From Vibrio viridaestus (GTDB lineage Bacteria; Pseudomonadota; Gammaproteobacteria; Enterobacterales; Vibrionaceae), in assembly GCF_003856525.1 (NCBI RefSeq), contig NZ_RJVQ01000001.1, positions 186,001-250,000 of the forward strand: DNA of 64,000 nucleotides, read 5' to 3'. Under the pieces are notes generated by a model. The model saw nothing but the letters and a program-made list of their open reading frames with translations. It did not search any database and was not told the origin of the DNA. Shown one piece after another: positions 1 to 8,398 of the stretch. Numbering within the stretch: position 1 is the first letter of the stretch; every line of letters starts with the position of its first letter. Both the position numbers and the translations under genes were made by a program.

Positions 1-752
1 TCCCAACAGAATCTGGTCGGATTTTAGAAACCTACGCCAGGCAAATTCTCAATCAGTTCAACCAGGTAGCGAATGAGCTTCAATCGCGAACTGATACCCC
101 TCAAGGATTATTACGAATCAATGCTCCAGTATTCTTTGGTCAGCACCATATCGCACCATGGTTAGCTAAGTTCAGCCAGACCTACCCAAACGTTGAAATC
201 GAACTCACTCTCACCGATGATTTCATCGATCCGCATTTGAATGCAGCAGATGTCATTTTTCGTATAGGCACACTTAACGATTCAACTTTCCATGCTCGTG
301 TTCTCGCCAATCAAACTTATCATCTGGCTGCATCACCAGACTATATTCATAGATACGGTTCTCTGATGGAACCTGATGAGTTAATTCAACATTCATGCTT
401 AGTCTACAAAGGCTCGTCTGGGCCTAATCAATGGCGCTTTAGAAAAAATGAACAGGAATGGCATCAGTACTCACTTAATATACTGATGTCTTCAAACAAT
501 GCTGAATCGTTACTATCCTGCGCCCTCAGCGGTATGGGGGTTGTGCTGTTCCCCGACTGGTTAATTGGAGAACACCTAAAATCAGGTGCTCTTGTTAATC
601 TTCTACCTGACTTTGAGACGACGATTCAGACTGAACCACAGTACATCAGTGCAATCTATCCGCATTCGCGGCATCCAACGTTGAATGTTAGAGTATTGAT
701 TGATTTCTTCTTGGAAATCTATGGTAAACCACCCTATTGGAATATCGATTAA
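1..752 (+). CDS. LysR-family transcriptional regulator, 3' part (start outside window)
   Basis: An open frame runs in from the left edge (first full codon at base 3) and gives about 249 residues ending in the LysR effector-binding domain. The visible part starts in the linker helix (PTESGRILETYARQIL), then shows the LysR substrate fold: GLLRINAPVFFG, LAKFSQTYPNVEIEL, and an ADVIFRIG stretch. The DNA-binding domain is missing only because the window begins here. The acetyltransferase gene begins 16 bases downstream on the same strand, so the two may be co-transcribed. The effector cannot be inferred. Confidence 0.9.
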   Translation, partial: PTESGRILETYARQILNQFNQVANELQSRTDTPQGLLRINAPVFFGQHHIAPWLAKFSQTYPNVEIELTLTDDFIDPHLNAADVIFRIGTLNDSTFHARVLANQTYHLAASPDYIHRYGSLMEPDELIQHSCLVYKGSSGPNQWRFRKNEQEWHQYSLNILMSSNNAESLLSCALSGMGVVLFPDWLIGEHLKSGALVNLLPDFETTIQTEPQYISAIYPHSRHPTLNVRVLIDFFLEIYGKPPYWNID

Positions 753-768
753 CTAACGTGGTCAAAAC

Positions 769-1317
769 ATGACAGAATTTGAAAAGATGCTGCGGGGCGA
801 ACCATTCGACGATATGGATCCAGCGATATGTGCGATACGTGATACCGCTGCAAAGACTTTACTTACCTTAAATAATACAATTGAAAGCAATATGCGATTA
901 GATCTGTTACAACAACTCATGGGTTCTTTCGCACCAACCAGTATCATTCGCTCTCCATTTTATTGTGAATTTGGTAAGACAATTTCCATAGGTCGAAGAA
1001 GCTTTATCAATGCCAACGCCACCTTCTTAGATAACGCCAAAATAACAATTGGTGACAACGTCCTCATTGGTCCAAATGCCCAATTTTATACCCCTAGTCA
1101 TTCGTTGGACTATCGTCAACGCCGCCAATGGGAAACATTCAGTAAGCCTATCATAATAGAAAACGATGTCTGGATTGGTGGTAACGTTGTTCTCAACCAA
1201 GGTATTACAATCCGCGCTCGTTCCGTTATTGCCGCCAACTCAGTCATAACCAAAGATGTTCCTAGCGACAGTTTATTTGGTGGGACACCAGCAAAACTGA
1301 TCCGACGTTTAAACTAG
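769..1317 (+). CDS. Maltose/galactoside-type sugar O-acetyltransferase (left-handed beta-helix)
   Basis: This 182-residue protein belongs to the LacA/Maa/NodL group, which moves an acetyl group from acetyl-CoA to a sugar hydroxyl in the cytoplasm. An N-terminal helical Mac domain (MTEFEKMLRGEPFDDMD) precedes hexapeptide repeats from about residue 70 (ISIG, ITIGDNVLIGPN, IIIENDVWIGGNVV, ITI, VIAANSVITKDV). The catalytic His of the family is H111 in TPSHSLDYRQR. The C-terminal GGTPAKLIR is typical. Length matches the family. It follows the LysR tail by 16 bases. The true sugar acceptor is unknown. Confidence 0.9.
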   Translation: MTEFEKMLRGEPFDDMDPAICAIRDTAAKTLLTLNNTIESNMRLDLLQQLMGSFAPTSIIRSPFYCEFGKTISIGRRSFINANATFLDNAKITIGDNVLIGPNAQFYTPSHSLDYRQRRQWETFSKPIIIENDVWIGGNVVLNQGITIRARSVIAANSVITKDVPSDSLFGGTPAKLIRRLN

Positions 1318-1448
1318 AATTGGCGTATTTCATCGAAACGGCTTAACGCCGATAGTCCATCCAAATTTATAATAGTATTCTCAAAGGTGGTCATCATCCC
1401 CTCATCTTTTAGTTATACACTTTGACGGTATTCATTCGTTGAGGTCTT

Positions 1449-1991
1449 ATGCTGAATATTTTTAAGAAAATACCGTTCATTTTGTGGTTCTTATTTGTTT
1501 TAAGCGCGGCTGGGACTATCTTCCCTGGCTACATCCTATATCAATCGTATCAAACACTAAATTGGCCACATACCGGGGGGCTGATTACCCAGTCATCTAT
1601 CACCGAGATAAAAAGGGAAAACGATGATAAGAACAAGGAGATACGGTATTTCTATACTTATGAGAATAAAATCGCTTACATTTACGAGGTTGGTGGGCAA
1701 TTATTACGAAATGATAATAGCAACTCGATCAATGGTGCTGTGGTGGAATATCCCAATAAAGATGACGCCATGAAGATTAAAAATCAGTTCTCTAAAGGTA
1801 AAGTTGTTAAGGTCTTTTATAATCCCGATAACCCTTCAGATTCTGTTCTGATTCCAACCGTTCTCTACTTCATGTATGGCTTTGTGGGTGTGTTTGGGTT
1901 ACTGCTAATCATCTCTACTTGTATGATGTTTTATATTGCCTCAGGAAAAAGAAAGCCTGCAACTCATGTTTCAATCGAACAAACCTTATAA
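1449..1991 (+). CDS. DUF3592 membrane protein
   Basis: The 180-residue protein has a transmembrane helix near residues 10-30, an extracytoplasmic or lumenal middle part, and a second helix near 140-165. The middle has the DUF3592 pattern: a W plus G followed by a Y-rich strand (IRYFYTYENK), then a short YNPDNPSDSVLIP close before the second helix. No enzymatic motif is visible. Function is unknown in the family. A gap of 131 bases separates it from the acetyltransferase, so it probably has its own promoter. Confidence 0.75.
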   Translation: MLNIFKKIPFILWFLFVLSAAGTIFPGYILYQSYQTLNWPHTGGLITQSSITEIKRENDDKNKEIRYFYTYENKIAYIYEVGGQLLRNDNSNSINGAVVEYPNKDDAMKIKNQFSKGKVVKVFYNPDNPSDSVLIPTVLYFMYGFVGVFGLLLIISTCMMFYIASGKRKPATHVSIEQTL

Positions 1992-2079
1992 TTCATCACA
2001 CTTCTATTAGTATTATTAGGAAGCTATAGACATTTTATCGAATGACAACATCGCCCCAAATGCTGTCATTCGTTTTATG

Positions 2080-2991
2080 CTAAGCCGCCCTCTCCTGAAC
2101 CTGATTTTTCTTTTTAGGTCGGTATTCACTTACCAAAATACTCAGTACAACTAACGCACCACCGACCAAAGCAATCGGTGGAAGTCTTTCACCGGCCATA
2201 CGGCCAAAAATACCAGCCCAAACAGGCTCTCCCGCGTAGATCACGGAAGCAGTAGAAGGCTCAACGACTCGTTGAGACCAATTCATTACTAATTGGATAA
2301 AAGCACTGGCTAAGCCCAACCCAACAACCATCGTAAATAACGTCATTGAGAATGGCGGTATGGTCGTCTCTCCGACTAACGGCATAGAAATAAAAGCGAA
2401 CAAAGAGGCGAACATTAGCTGTAGCACAGTCACCCTTTGCAGATTCACACGCGGTGCAAAATGGCTGATTAAGATGATTTCTCCCGCCACAAAAAACGCA
2501 CTCAGAATCGTAATCATTTGGCCAAAGTTGAATGAAATAGAAGAAAGGTCATTCCCTGAAAGTAGTATTAGGCCAATAAAAGCAAGCACGATCCCGATCA
2601 AACTCATCATATGAGGTACTTTCTTAAAACCAACCCAGAGTATAAATGGGACAAACGGAACAAATAGAGCAGTAAAAAATGCCGATTCAGAGCTAGTGAT
2701 GTACTGCAGGCCAATCGTCTGAGCACCGTAACCGACGGTGATCGAAAAACCAATGACTAATGCAGCCCAAAGATCTTGTTTGGTAACATGTCGCAACTTT
2801 CTATATGAAATCAAACATGCAGCGAACGCGGCAGCAGCAAAGCGGCAACCAACAAAAAACATTGGCGAGCTGGCCGTTAACCCGTGTTGAACGAGTAAAT
2901 ATGTTGTCCCCCAAATGATGGTGACAAATACCATCGCAAGATGAGGCGCTTTTGACGCTAGCCGTTGTAGCAGTATATTGTTTGATTTCAT
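2080..2991 (-). CDS. DMT-superfamily EamA exporter
   Basis: A drug/metabolite transporter with ten predicted hydrophobic segments in two EamA repeats (first starts FVTIIWGTTYLLVQHG; second includes SASVIYAGEPVWAGIFG, typical of the second-repeat end). I place the start at the ATG at 2991 rather than further upstream, because the longer frame would run through two operator-like palindromes. It is divergent from an XRE-cupin regulator, an arrangement common for amino acid or metabolite exporters of this family. It likely expels a small metabolite sensed by that regulator. Substrate unknown. Confidence 0.88.
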   Translation of the reverse strand: MKSNNILLQRLASKAPHLAMVFVTIIWGTTYLLVQHGLTASSPMFFVGCRFAAAAFAACLISYRKLRHVTKQDLWAALVIGFSITVGYGAQTIGLQYITSSESAFFTALFVPFVPFILWVGFKKVPHMMSLIGIVLAFIGLILLSGNDLSSISFNFGQMITILSAFFVAGEIILISHFAPRVNLQRVTVLQLMFASLFAFISMPLVGETTIPPFSMTLFTMVVGLGLASAFIQLVMNWSQRVVEPSTASVIYAGEPVWAGIFGRMAGERLPPIALVGGALVVLSILVSEYRPKKKNQVQERAA

Positions 2992-3010
2992 TGAAATGAG
3001 ATAAGGATGA

Positions 3011-3066
3011 GTGCAATATAGTACACAATCTACCACAACCCAACGGATTGGTGCAATATACTGCAC
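3011..3066. promoter_or_regulatory. Tandem operator palindromes in the DMT/XRE divergent promoter
   Basis: Two near-identical palindromes lie at 3011-3026 (GTGCAATATAGTACAC) and 3051-3066 (GTGCAATATACTGCAC), 40 bases apart. Both have GTGCA-like outer arms with dyad symmetry. They sit in the only space between the divergent exporter and regulator genes and are most simply sites for the regulator itself. Confidence 0.7.
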
Positions 3067-3077
3067 AAGGATTTTAT

Positions 3078-3635
3078 TTGATTAAAGATGAAACTAATGC
3101 GGTACTTGAACATGTCGCGGCAAACCTTAAGCGCTTAAGAGCCCAAAATCAGATGAGTCAACAAATGTTGGCGGATAAATCAGGCATCAGCCGACGTATG
3201 GTTGCGGCATTGGAAAATGGTAATTCTAATATCAGCTTGGCTAAGCTGTCCCAACTTGCCGCCGTTTTAGGTGCAAGTTTTGCCCATATCGTCAGCCCGT
3301 ACGACAATGAAGGCAAAACGAAACGTAACGTTTTGACCTGGCGAGGTGAAAAATCAGGCAGTGAAGCTTTTCTTTCTTGTTCTTTCTCGGCAGAAAACCA
3401 AGTCGAGCTTTGGATGTGGAGTATTGCTCCTGGCGATAAGTATCAAGCAGAATCCGACCCTGAAGGCTGGTATGAGATGGTGCATATTATCGAAGGTTCT
3501 TTGACTTTGGTTTTTGCGCACGAAACCCAAATCCTGTCCGCAGGCGAATCTGTTGTATACAGCAGCTCACAGCCCTACAGTTATCACAACGAGACAAACG
3601 AGATGCTGCGTTTTGTCAGGAATGTGGTCGGTTAA
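3078..3635 (+). CDS. XRE-family regulator with C-terminal cupin domain
   Basis: Helix-turn-helix (about residues 10-65: LKRLRAQNQMSQQMLADKSGISRRMVAALENGNSN in pieces) followed by a cupin barrel (about 105-180) that probably binds a small ligand. I chose the TTG at 3078 because AAGG at 3067-3070 lies 7 bases before it; the frame is open further upstream but that part is the operator palindrome. It probably represses the divergent DMT exporter and itself. Regulators of this HTH-cupin design commonly control neighbouring exporters or catabolic genes. Confidence 0.85.
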   Translation: MIKDETNAVLEHVAANLKRLRAQNQMSQQMLADKSGISRRMVAALENGNSNISLAKLSQLAAVLGASFAHIVSPYDNEGKTKRNVLTWRGEKSGSEAFLSCSFSAENQVELWMWSIAPGDKYQAESDPEGWYEMVHIIEGSLTLVFAHETQILSAGESVVYSSSQPYSYHNETNEMLRFVRNVVG

Positions 3636-3698
3636 GCAAGCTTCGAGAACCGATCACATCACATGCTTTAATCGATGAAACGCTAAATAAATATATTA

Positions 3699-4037
3699 TT
3701 AATCCAGTCGGGTAATAAAGGTTTGTTCGTCATCGACAAACGCTACAAAGCCACCGTGATAGATAAACACCCGTCCGCGTCCCTCAACTATGCAGGCAAG
3801 CTGTGGGTTCAGGTCTTCCTCATTATCCTTACTTTGAAATGTTCCTGTATCGGTGACTACACCTTTGAGCGGACGCAAATATCCATAAGTACGCTTAGCT
3901 TGATCAATCAGGCTTAACTCACTAGCGCATGAGAAGCATGAGGGAATCGAACCAGCATCTTCGATAAACATTTGTTTGATTTCTTCATAAGCGGTAATCA
4001 CTAGCCAGTCGATATCGTTAACGTGGTGGATGAACAT
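3699..4037 (-). CDS. Hypothetical protein, 112 residues
   Basis: I do not recognise the family. The product is soluble, acidic and compact, with a Cys pair (PSCFSC) near residues 33-36 and a C-terminal beta-rich half (CIVEGRGRVFIYHGGFVAFVDDE). No signal peptide or membrane helix. It stands alone, convergent with the XRE-cupin gene, with 373 bases of empty sequence on its upstream side. Coding likelihood rests on normal codon use and length only. Confidence 0.55.
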   Translation of the reverse strand: MFIHHVNDIDWLVITAYEEIKQMFIEDAGSIPSCFSCASELSLIDQAKRTYGYLRPLKGVVTDTGTFQSKDNEEDLNPQLACIVEGRGRVFIYHGGFVAFVDDEQTFITRLD

Positions 4038-4410
4038 AGGGTCTCTCGGTAATTCTGATACAAAGATTTTAACACGACCTGGAGAGAACGTAATAAAGAC
4101 TTAGTTGCTCACAGAGGTCACTTGGTGCAATTTTGAACATTCACTAGGCATGCTCGAAACTCCCTCATATTAGAAGATGTTTCAGTCAGCGGTTTATAGT
4201 CTAATTTGGAGGTGCCCCATTGGAAGTTACGCTTAGTTGTTTTGTTGTTGAGCCTGCCATTTATTCTACATACTTTTGGTAATGCTAAAATGGGCTTTAT
4301 ACTGGTAGCTATTCACTTTTAATCAAAAGTATCTGTGCAATATCATTCAATACCGTCATTCTATTACTTGTTATTTTCTAGGTATTACTCGAAATATAGA
4401 AAGAAATGAA
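4038..4410. other. Intergenic region, no gene seen
   Basis: Upstream of both the 112-residue hypothetical gene and lysE-like gene. All frames are broken. No strong hairpin or palindrome was found. It should hold the two divergent promoters. Confidence 0.5.
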
Positions 4411-5004
4411 ATGGATAGTTCGATTGTAGCGATGGTCAGTTTCGCATTTGTTGGTGCAGTTACTCCTGGTCCAGTAAACCTTATTGCGGCTTCGACAGTC
4501 GCTCAACTCGGTAAAAATATCGCAGCAGCGTATGTGTTAGGAGCATCGTTAGCTTATACAATGGTAGTGTTTATCACTGGTATTACTCTAAATACCTTTG
4601 TCAAATGTTTACCCAAGGTAGAGCTTTGGATGCAGTTTATAGCGAGTGCGTTTCTCTGCTATCTTGCATACAAGCTATATTTGGCTCCTGTGGAAAGATT
4701 GAGCGTTGAAGAGAGGCATCATTTAAGTTGGACAAATGGTGCGTTGCTTCAATTGTTAAACCCCAAAGCTTGGTTAGTGGCTATGTCAGGTATTAGCCTT
4801 TTTGTTGTTGGGCAAAGTGACCAGAAGTCATGGTTATTGATGTACACATTAGTTTCATTAATTGCTTGCTTGGTTGGTGTAGGTATATGGGCAGTAGTTG
4901 GTTCAATACTCACCAGTTACCTAAATGATAAAAGAAAGCAGCAGATATTTAATCGGATAACAGCGATGATACTGCTTGTGTCCGTAATCATGATTTGGAA
5001 CTGA
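4411..5004 (+). CDS. LysE/RhtB-family amino acid exporter
   Basis: A 197-residue inner-membrane protein with six hydrophobic segments. The family signature VGAVTPGPVNLIAAS is at residues about 14-28, and the LNPKAWLVAMSG motif follows the cytoplasmic loop, as in RhtB-type exporters of amino acids or homoserine lactone. An AraC regulator starts 13 bases after its stop on the same strand, so the pair is probably one transcript and the regulator probably governs the exporter. Confidence 0.9.
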   Translation: MDSSIVAMVSFAFVGAVTPGPVNLIAASTVAQLGKNIAAAYVLGASLAYTMVVFITGITLNTFVKCLPKVELWMQFIASAFLCYLAYKLYLAPVERLSVEERHHLSWTNGALLQLLNPKAWLVAMSGISLFVVGQSDQKSWLLMYTLVSLIACLVGVGIWAVVGSILTSYLNDKRKQQIFNRITAMILLVSVIMIWN

Positions 5005-5017
5005 GAAACATTTTAGT

Positions 5018-5848
5018 ATGAAAAGAGATAACAGTACTCGTTTTAAGCAAAACTCAGTCCTTCCATGGATAGAATTGAGAGTTGCTAATAAGAGTAATGC
5101 TTGCTACGAAGCTCACTCACATGACGAATTTTCCTTTGGTGTCATTAGACAAGGTTGCGCTGTTTATAAAAATCGAAATAAGTCTCATACCATAGGAGTC
5201 GGAGACATAGTAACAATTAACCCTTCTGATATTCATTCTTGTAATCCAGAACAAGATGTGTGGTCTTATAGTATGTTGTTTGTCAATGCCTTAAAAATGG
5301 GTCAGTTTCAGCAAGATGTATTACGTGAGGAAAGTCAGTGTGTTAGCATGGACTACCAGCCTTTTAATGCTGATTATGAACGCAATGAGTCTCTAAAACA
5401 TCAATATTTGGCACTCTTTTCTGCATTAGAAGATGAATCCTCCAGCCTAAACATTGAGTCATGTCTTTATGATTTTATTAAGTCCAGTCTCTACAAATCA
5501 ACTTCAGTCAAAAATGGAAAACTCCTCGTTCCGCCCATCAAGCGAATCAAAGAGATGCTACTTGATGGTATAGCAGAGCATCACGAACTAGAGAGCTTAG
5601 CTAAGGAAGCCGGACTGAGTCGATACCAGTTACTTAGAGCATTTAAGATCCAGTATGGGCTACCACCCCACGCCTATTTGATGGATGAAAAGATAAAGCG
5701 TTCTAAGGTAATGTTGAGAAAGGGAAGCTCTCTAACAGAGGTGGCACATAGCTTAGGCTTTTCAGATCAAGCTCACTTTCAACGACAGTTTAAAAAGCGT
5801 TTAGCGGTTACGCCCAAATATTACCAATCACATTTTATTAGTGTGTGA
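5018..5848 (+). CDS. AraC-family regulator with N-terminal cupin sensor
   Basis: 276 residues: an AraC cupin sensor domain (HSHDEFSFGVIRQG, residues about 28-41) and a double helix-turn-helix at about 170-272 (LAKEAGLSRYQLLRAFKIQYG; VAHSLGFSDQAHFQRQFKK). This sensor type is often found beside LysE-type exporters, and here it follows one by 13 bases. The likely role is induction of export when the amino acid accumulates. Ligand unknown. Confidence 0.9.
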   Translation: MKRDNSTRFKQNSVLPWIELRVANKSNACYEAHSHDEFSFGVIRQGCAVYKNRNKSHTIGVGDIVTINPSDIHSCNPEQDVWSYSMLFVNALKMGQFQQDVLREESQCVSMDYQPFNADYERNESLKHQYLALFSALEDESSSLNIESCLYDFIKSSLYKSTSVKNGKLLVPPIKRIKEMLLDGIAEHHELESLAKEAGLSRYQLLRAFKIQYGLPPHAYLMDEKIKRSKVMLRKGSSLTEVAHSLGFSDQAHFQRQFKKRLAVTPKYYQSHFISV

Positions 5849-6281
5849 ACGTTGAATATATAACGTTTAGTGGTTGGAAATTGAAAGACAAATAGTAGAT
5901 ACGCTGGTACATATGAATAAGCAATTGCAGAAAGGTGGGAAGGAAATGCACTCACATTTAAACTCTACGACTGTATGTTATAAAGCGAATATTGATTGAA
6001 ATATTTTTCCTATCCAAACTGGGAAAATTAAGTTCCCGCTCTAAAACGTTTCTGCCCCTTTATGTATACAAAGAAAATTAAATACTTCGATTCATCATAC
6101 GGTGTGCTTGTTTTCCAGCATCGAAAAGTAACCCTGAGCCATTGAAAAGTGAGTACACTCATTGCGGTATTATGAGGTTTTCCTTTTACGGTTTGTTGTT
6201 GATAAACTTTTTGCCCAAAATGAAAAACACGGTTAGAGCTATATCTATTTATCTCGGCATTATTAGATTGGATCAAGAAAA
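5849..6281. other. Intergenic region, no convincing gene
   Basis: 433 bases between the AraC gene and the peptidase. A minus-strand frame of 90 codons crosses most of it and overlaps the start of the peptidase gene; its protein has no recognisable domain. It may be a decayed or non-coding sequence. The promoter of the peptidase gene must lie near its right end (TTGGATCAAGAAA precedes the ATG). Confidence 0.45.
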
Positions 6282-7232
6282 ATGACAAAACGCTATCCAC
6301 CGATCGAACCGTTTAACTCGGGCATGCTAGAGGTAAGTGACGGTCACCACATCTATTGGGAAGAAGTTGGTAACCCAGAAGGGGTGCCTGCAATTTACCT
6401 TCACGGTGGGCCTGGAGGCGGCTGTGGGCCTGGTTCTAGGCGTAATTTCGACCCTAAAGTATATCGTGCTGTACTCTTTGACCAGAGAGGTTGTGGGCGT
6501 AGTCTTCCACTTGTTTCTGAGCCTAACGCTGACCTGAGCGCGAATACTACTGATCACCTAATTGCTGATATTGAAGCACTGCGAGATTATCTCAAGATCG
6601 ACAAATGGGTTGTTGTTGGTGGCTCCTGGGGAGTAACTCTAGGTCTTGTATATGCGCAACGTTATCCCGATCGAGTCAAAGCGATGGTCTTAGGGTCAGT
6701 GACCACCGGAACACGTCGAGAAGTAGATTGGATCACTCGAGATATGGGAAGGATCTTTCCACGTGAGTGGGAGCGTTTTTGCTCGTTTGTACCTGAAACG
6801 GAAAGGGAAGGTGATTTATGTGCTGCATATGCAAGACTATTAACCGATTCAGATCCGAAAGTCTGTGAACGGGCTGCACTCGAGTGGTGCCGCTGGGAGG
6901 ATACCCATGTTTCACTAATGCCAGGCTGGAAGCCCTCACCGCGCTATCGTGATCCTCAGTTTAGTCTTATTTTTTCTCGACTAGTAACACACTACTGGAG
7001 TCAAGGTTGTTTTTTGACTGATGGTGAGTTGATGGCGGGGATGCAACTATTAGAAGACATACCAGCGGTTTTAATCCATGGGCGATGGGATATTTCTGGG
7101 CCGCTGGATACTGCTTGGAATTTACACCTCGCTTGGCCGAAAAGTGAGTTGTGGATTCTCGAAGGAGCAGGTCATGGTGGAATCGGGTTTTCTGAAGCGA
7201 TGACGGCTGCCCTGGATAAGTTTCGCGAATAA
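6282..7232 (+). CDS. pip: Proline iminopeptidase (alpha/beta hydrolase, S33)
   Basis: A 316-residue cytoplasmic aminopeptidase that removes N-terminal proline from peptides. The oxyanion-hole motif HGGPGGG begins at residue 41. The nucleophile elbow GGSWG places Ser115. The acidic and His residues are in HGRWDISGPL and GAGHGG near the C-terminus. The motif DQRGCGRS is classic for this enzyme. Length fits. It stands alone and ends in a hairpin over its own stop codon. Confidence 0.93.
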   Translation: MTKRYPPIEPFNSGMLEVSDGHHIYWEEVGNPEGVPAIYLHGGPGGGCGPGSRRNFDPKVYRAVLFDQRGCGRSLPLVSEPNADLSANTTDHLIADIEALRDYLKIDKWVVVGGSWGVTLGLVYAQRYPDRVKAMVLGSVTTGTRREVDWITRDMGRIFPREWERFCSFVPETEREGDLCAAYARLLTDSDPKVCERAALEWCRWEDTHVSLMPGWKPSPRYRDPQFSLIFSRLVTHYWSQGCFLTDGELMAGMQLLEDIPAVLIHGRWDISGPLDTAWNLHLAWPKSELWILEGAGHGGIGFSEAMTAALDKFRE

Positions 7233-7249
7233 ACGGTTGCTGTTTATTC
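7227..7249 (+). terminator. Hairpin over the pip stop codon
   Basis: Perfect 8-bp inverted repeat GAATAAAC / GTTTATTC with a 7-base loop, containing the pip TAA. The right arm is followed by CTCTCT rather than a T run, so termination strength is uncertain. Confidence 0.45.
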
Positions 7250-7413
7250 CTCTCTAACAATACCATCAACCAGACAGTCAACCATCGCGTTTTTGGGCTG
7301 GTGCGAGTGCCAGTTTTGCCCCAAAACATTTTAGCATTATGACGTGCTACTAGCACTATTATCTAAAAGTTGACCAAATTTTAGTAATGCTTTGGAGTTG
7401 ATGGTTCCGTCAC

Positions 7414-8259
7414 TCAGGCATCAAACAGTTCAGCTAGATGTTGTTCATCAACACCGTTACTAGGGTAATAAATATTGAGTCGGCTATTCGATTTTCCATC
7501 AATGTTCCACCATATTTGTTTATCTAACGTTACATCCCCAATAGAAGCATGATTGTAAGTATATAAAATTTCCTCAGGCTGTAGCACGACATTGTGCTGC
7601 CAAGCTAACGCAAATATCGGAGATAGCGTAGTAAATGCCTCAATTTTCAGTTTTAATTTTTCGTCATTAGGATTCGCAGCCAGCGCATTTCTCAGAAATC
7701 CTGCTATTCGATATATCTGTCTTTCAAGCTTAGATTTGCTATCGATATTGAGAAATTTGTTCCAGTCAGTATTTGAGATTATTAGATATAAGTAATTTCT
7801 ATTTTCAGGTTCGATTTCCATTAAAGAAAACCCGACCATGAGATCAAATGCTTTATTAGAGCCAATAATATCGAGATATTCATTTTGTAATAATGCGGGC
7901 AATGGGTTCAGTTGAAACAGGAGCTGGCTGGTTTTTGATGTTATTGTCGCAGATTGAACAACAGGTTGTTCGTCGGGTAGTGAGTGAACTAGGTTACAAA
8001 TATATTTGTACTCAGAAGGAGATAACAGCAATGTATCTGATATCGCTGTTAAAACTTGCATAGAGATACCCAATGCTTGCCCACGTTCTATTTGGCTATA
8101 CCAAACGGTACTGATACCCGCTTTGTATGCCACATCCTCTCTTCTCAATCCTTTAGCTCTAGAGCGAAAAGGTTTTGATAGTCCAATCGATTCAGGTTGA
8201 ACCTGCTCTCTCTTTATGCGTAAAAAATCACCTAAAAGCTTTAGATTTTCGTTTTGCAC
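7414..8259 (-). CDS. XRE-family regulator with MmyB-like ligand-binding domain
   Basis: 281 residues. An N-terminal helix-turn-helix (about 8-75) has the subgroup signature RSRAKGLRREDVAYKAGISTVWYSQIERG in pieces, and a C-terminal PAS-like MmyB domain (about 105-275) follows, thought to bind a fatty-acid-like or small ligand. It is divergent from a Bcr/CflA efflux pump; an 18-bp palindrome lies 18 bases upstream of its start. Control of the pump is the simplest reading. Confidence 0.85.
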   Translation of the reverse strand: MQNENLKLLGDFLRIKREQVQPESIGLSKPFRSRAKGLRREDVAYKAGISTVWYSQIERGQALGISMQVLTAISDTLLLSPSEYKYICNLVHSLPDEQPVVQSATITSKTSQLLFQLNPLPALLQNEYLDIIGSNKAFDLMVGFSLMEIEPENRNYLYLIISNTDWNKFLNIDSKSKLERQIYRIAGFLRNALAANPNDEKLKLKIEAFTTLSPIFALAWQHNVVLQPEEILYTYNHASIGDVTLDKQIWWNIDGKSNSRLNIYYPSNGVDEQHLAELFDA

Positions 8260-8277
8260 GACTACTTACCCTATACA

Positions 8278-8295
8278 ATTTATATACATATAAAT
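8278..8295. promoter_or_regulatory. 18-bp palindrome between XRE regulator and efflux pump
   Basis: ATTTATATACATATAAAT: two perfect 8-base arms around AC. It lies 18 bases before the regulator start and about 100 before the pump start, where an autoregulatory operator would be expected. AT-rich palindromes can arise by chance. Confidence 0.4.
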
Positions 8296-8398
8296 ACTTA
8301 CTTGCGCGAATTCTTGCCCATTTCATAATGACCACCTTCGTCTGGGTCGTATGACTTAAGACAAATTGACATCGGTTGAGTCGAGGGTAAGAGAAGTA

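Noticed and set aside
5913-5999. 28-codon plus-strand frame in the gap before pip
   Set aside because: No ribosome site and no family resemblance.
6028-6300. Minus-strand frame of 90 codons overlapping the pip start
   Set aside because: No recognisable domain, no ribosome site seen, and it overlaps the well-supported pip start; treated as non-coding.
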